Assembly (NCBI RefSeq): GCF_000381545.1 | Contig: NZ_KB906675.1 | Location: forward strand, 62,001-126,000 | Reading direction: 5' to 3' | Source: Rhodonellum psychrophilum GCM71 = DSM 17998 | GTDB lineage: Bacteria; Bacteroidota; Bacteroidia; Cytophagales; Cyclobacteriaceae | Length of the DNA stretch: 64,000 nt | Shown here: positions 61,702-64,000 of the stretch, in pieces | How positions within the stretch are numbered: the first letter of the stretch is position 1 | How the letters are laid out: each line of letters begins with the position of its first letter | Program-made: the position numbers and the translations under genes | The notes under the pieces: generated by a model | Database searches by the model: none | What the model saw: the letters and a program-made list of their open reading frames with translations, nothing else | What the model was told of the DNA's origin: nothing

Positions 61702-62556
61702 TTAACCTATTGGAAAAATCACATTGGCCATCTTAAGGGCTTCCCCAAACTCTATTTTATTCAATCCAAGATCGAAACCCTTTTTTTCGAGCAATTCGAC
61801 CAAAACTTCCGTGGCCACATTTCCCACCAAATCATCTTCGGCCATCGGGCAACCACCGTAACCTTTCAAGGCCCCATCGAACCTTTTGCAACCAGCGGCT
61901 AACGCTGCTTCAATCTTGGGTGCCAGACTTGTAGCTTTTGTATGCAAATGAACTCCAAATTCAATATTTGGATAGGCCATTTTGTTTACCAAAAATAAAT
62001 CCTTAATCAAATCCGGCGTTGCTGCACCTATGGTATCAGCAAAGGATATGATTTTTAGGTCCAATTTATTCAGTTTTTCCACAAATTCGGCAACCAAGTC
62101 TGGGGAGTAAGGATCCCCGTAAGGATTGCCGAATCCCATGCTCAGATAAGTCACTAAGGTCTTTCCATTAACTTCGCAAAGGTTTTGGATTTTCTCAACT
62201 TCGATTAAGGCTTCCTGAATGGATTTATTGGTATTTCTTTGCTGAAAGGTCTCGGAAAGGGACAGGGGGAATCCCAAATAATCAATTTGCTCAAATAAGA
62301 TCGCTTCCTCTGCTCCCCTCAGATTGGCAATAATGGCCAAAAGTTTGGATTTGGATTCAAAAAGATCCAGTTGGTCCAATACCTCGGCCGTATCCCGTAG
62401 CTGCGGAATCGCCTTGGGACTGACAAAACTCCCAAAATCTATGGTGTCAAAACCCACTTGGAGGAGCTGGTTGATGTAAGCTGCCTTGATGGCAGTATCT
62501 ATAAAACCAGGCATTCCCTGCATCGCATCCCTCGGGCATTCAATTATCTTGATCAT
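61702..62556 (-). CDS. Hydroxymethylglutaryl-CoA lyase-like enzyme
   Basis: The 284-residue TIM barrel begins IKIIECPRDAMQGMPGFI, has FDTIDFGSFVSPKAIPQLRDT, metal ligands in GVHLHTKA and the C-terminal loop GGCPMAEDDLVGNVATE, matching HMG-CoA lyases and homologous to the GCPxAxGASGNVATE signature with some changes. It would cleave HMG-CoA to acetoacetate and acetyl-CoA in leucine degradation. Homocitrate synthase-like relatives are a less likely alternative. Monocistronic between PepSY protein and MetF. Confidence 0.88.
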   Translation of the reverse strand: MIKIIECPRDAMQGMPGFIDTAIKAAYINQLLQVGFDTIDFGSFVSPKAIPQLRDTAEVLDQLDLFESKSKLLAIIANLRGAEEAILFEQIDYLGFPLSLSETFQQRNTNKSIQEALIEVEKIQNLCEVNGKTLVTYLSMGFGNPYGDPYSPDLVAEFVEKLNKLDLKIISFADTIGAATPDLIKDLFLVNKMAYPNIEFGVHLHTKATSLAPKIEAALAAGCKRFDGALKGYGGCPMAEDDLVGNVATEVLVELLEKKGFDLGLNKIEFGEALKMANVIFPIG

Positions 62557-62637
62557 GGTCCGAAGGTATGATTTTGGGACAATTTTTCATAATGGACCAA
62601 AAAATCTAATGCTCACCAAGGGTTGCGAAAAATGAGA

Positions 62638-62679
62638 AAAAGCCTGCTTTCCTTCGTTTCCTAATGAAAGCAGGCTTTT
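62638..62679 (-). terminator. Hairpin terminator after metF
   Basis: AAAAGCCTGCTTTC and GAAAGCAGGCTTTT form a 14-bp stem with a 14-base loop. On the minus strand it follows metF by about 56 bases and is trailed by T residues. Confidence 0.8.
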
Positions 62680-62734
62680 CAAAAACATTCCTTACCAAAG
62701 GTCAACAGGAGAATTGATCTTGGTGGGGAAAAAT

Positions 62735-63688
62735 CTAAAAAACTTCTTTAGCTATTCTGTATGTTGCATCCGCCTTACTCATGGTATAATAATGCAACAC
62801 CTGTGTGCCATTGGCAACAAGCTCCTTGCTTTGTTGGATGGCCCATTCGATACCCACTTGTTTAACATCCGCATTGGTCTTGCATTTCTCCAATTCATCC
62901 ATCAAATCATCCGGTAAATCAAGGAAAAAAGTCCTCGGCAACATGGAAATTTGGCCCAAAGTAGTGATGGGTTTGAGCCCGGGAATAATAGGGATCGTAA
63001 TGCCTGCCTCTCTTGCCTTTTTTTCAAAATCAAAAAATTTCTGATTGTCAAAAAACATTTGAGTCACGATATATTCTGCACCAGCATCCACTTTTTCCTT
63101 CAGATGTTTGAGGTCAAATTTCATGCTGGGTGCCTCGAAATGCTTCTCGGGATAACCTGCTACTCCCACACAAAAATCAGTATGAAAACCTGTTTCAGTC
63201 TCTTCATGCAGGTATTTGCCATTGTTCATCCCGATAATCTGCTTGACCAGATCTGTGGTATATTCGTGTCCATTGGGTTCTGGTGTAAATTTACCTTCAT
63301 TTTTAGGCGCATCCCCCCTGAGGGCCAATACATTTTGAACACCAATAAAATTGAGGTCAATCAGTGCGTTTTCAGTCTCTTCCTTGGTAAACCCACCACA
63401 GAGCAAATGAGGCACCGCTTCTACATGAAACCTGTTCATGATAGCCGCACAAATCCCCACTGTTCCAGGTCGTTTCTTGGTGCTTACCTTTTCCAACAAT
63501 CCATTGGGATGCTTTTTATAGATAAATTCTTCACGGTGGTAAGTCACGTCCACAAATTGCGGCTTGAATTCCATCAAAGGGGCGATCCCTTCCAGAAGGT
63601 CTTTTAAGCTTTGCCCCTTTAGAGGGGGCAGTATTTCGTAAGAAAACAGGGTTTCTTTTGCCTGCTGGATATATTCATTGATTTTCAT
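62735..63688 (-). CDS. metF: Methylenetetrahydrofolate reductase
   Basis: The 317-residue protein has [40 protein letters not shown] at the start, [33 protein letters not shown], the FAD/folate-region [31 protein letters not shown] and [24 protein letters not shown], all MetF signatures. It reduces methylene-THF to methyl-THF for methionine synthesis. It overlaps the upstream MetH gene by 4 bases (ATGA), so a metH-metF operon is clear. Its product feeds MetH, and methionine then feeds the SAM synthetase found at 27032 in the same window. Confidence 0.95.
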   Translation of the reverse strand: MKINEYIQQAKETLFSYEILPPLKGQSLKDLLEGIAPLMEFKPQFVDVTYHREEFIYKKHPNGLLEKVSTKKRPGTVGICAAIMNRFHVEAVPHLLCGGFTKEETENALIDLNFIGVQNVLALRGDAPKNEGKFTPEPNGHEYTTDLVKQIIGMNNGKYLHEETETGFHTDFCVGVAGYPEKHFEAPSMKFDLKHLKEKVDAGAEYIVTQMFFDNQKFFDFEKKAREAGITIPIIPGLKPITTLGQISMLPRTFFLDLPDDLMDELEKCKTNADVKQVGIEWAIQQSKELVANGTQVLHYYTMSKADATYRIAKEVF

Positions 63689-64000
63689 AAGCTATTTATT
63701 TCAACTTTTAATGAAGGTGTGTAGGCGAGATTTGGGGAAAGCCATCTTTCGGCCTGCACTTTACTTACCCCTTTTCTTTGGGCGTAACTCGCCACTTGAT
63801 CTTCCCCGATCTTGCCCAATCCAAAATACTTGCTTTCCGGGTGTCCGAAATAAAACCCACTCACCGAGGAGGTCGGATACATCGCGAAACTATCGGTAAG
63901 GGAAATCCCGATTTTTTCCTCGACTTTCATAAGTTCGAAAAGGGTTTTTTTCTCCGAGTGTTCGGGACAGGCTGGATATCCCGGGGCTGGTCTTATCCCT
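63685..64000 (-). CDS. metH: Cobalamin-dependent methionine synthase, C-terminal end (partial)
   Basis: About 104 residues of the C-terminus are present and the gene runs off the right edge. [18 protein letters not shown] near the edge, [45 protein letters not shown] and a tail ending KVEINSL are the SAM-binding activation domain of MetH. It methylates homocysteine using B12 and the methyl-THF made by MetF. The overlap with metF shows co-translation. The full protein should be about 1200 residues. Confidence 0.93.
   Translation of the reverse strand, partial: GIRPAPGYPACPEHSEKKTLFELMKVEEKIGISLTDSFAMYPTSSVSGFYFGHPESKYFGLGKIGEDQVASYAQRKGVSKVQAERWLSPNLAYTPSLKVEINSL

Overview
The window is a chromosomal segment of a Bacteroidota bacterium, most likely a Cytophagales/Cyclobacteriaceae-type marine or freshwater organism. 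This is inferred from Bacteroidota-style -7 boxes (TAnnTTTG), A-rich weak ribosome-binding sites, an Oar-like TonB-dependent receptor, an S9 dipeptidyl-peptidase-type exopeptidase, FkbH-like and YtxH proteins, and moderate base composition. No rRNA, tRNA or CRISPR array was seen.

Layout. 1-4155: minus-strand SRPBCC/DUF1801 operon, a secreted-type methyltransferase and a lipoprotein polysaccharide deacetylase. 4551-11116: a nucleotide-sugar-epimerase-like gene split by a foreign island of about 5.6 kb. The island holds a truncated IS66 element, an IS4 transposase remnant and a very AT-rich six-gene minus-strand operon. That operon looks like an SdpABC (sporulation-delaying-protein) type toxin system: two small secreted hydrophobic peptides with matching C-termini, an SdpA/DUF5819-like protein, an SdpB/HTTM protein and two four-helix membrane proteins that are candidate immunity factors. 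This is the most likely undescribed system in the window. 11225-22723: helicase, GreA-like factor, PAS histidine kinase, Gfo/Idh oxidoreductase, ACP-like protein, metallo-hydrolase, MATE pump, and a K+/H+ antiporter with a Usp protein. 23169-28189: a nitrosative-stress cluster (Rrf2 regulator with a perfect 20-bp inverted repeat, RIC/YtfE di-iron repair protein, hemerythrin-like protein, pentapeptide-repeat protein, small membrane protein) followed by an archaeal-type S-adenosylmethionine synthetase. 28434-40511: glucan phosphorylase, RhlE-like helicase, zinc alcohol dehydrogenase, two-component system, and a first SulP transporter/beta-carbonic anhydrase pair. 41080-53661: several broken genes (FkbH-like, PhoD-like, TonB receptor) among intact peptidase, NagB-like, YtxH and Crp genes. 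54046-64000: a second SulP/carbonic anhydrase pair, a Crp regulator, an SDR, a Usp protein, a Na/Pi cotransporter, a PepSY protein, HMG-CoA lyase, MetF and the end of MetH.

Two genome-scale features stand out. First, a dispersed intergenic repeat of about 170 bp, with ends related by inversion (TTAA-CCCG...TATGCA), is present in at least nine copies plus one short hairpin derivative. Second, at least four genes are broken by different means: insertion, in-frame stops, a frameshift, and an 8-bp tandem duplication. Functions are assigned from motifs read by eye; no database search was run.
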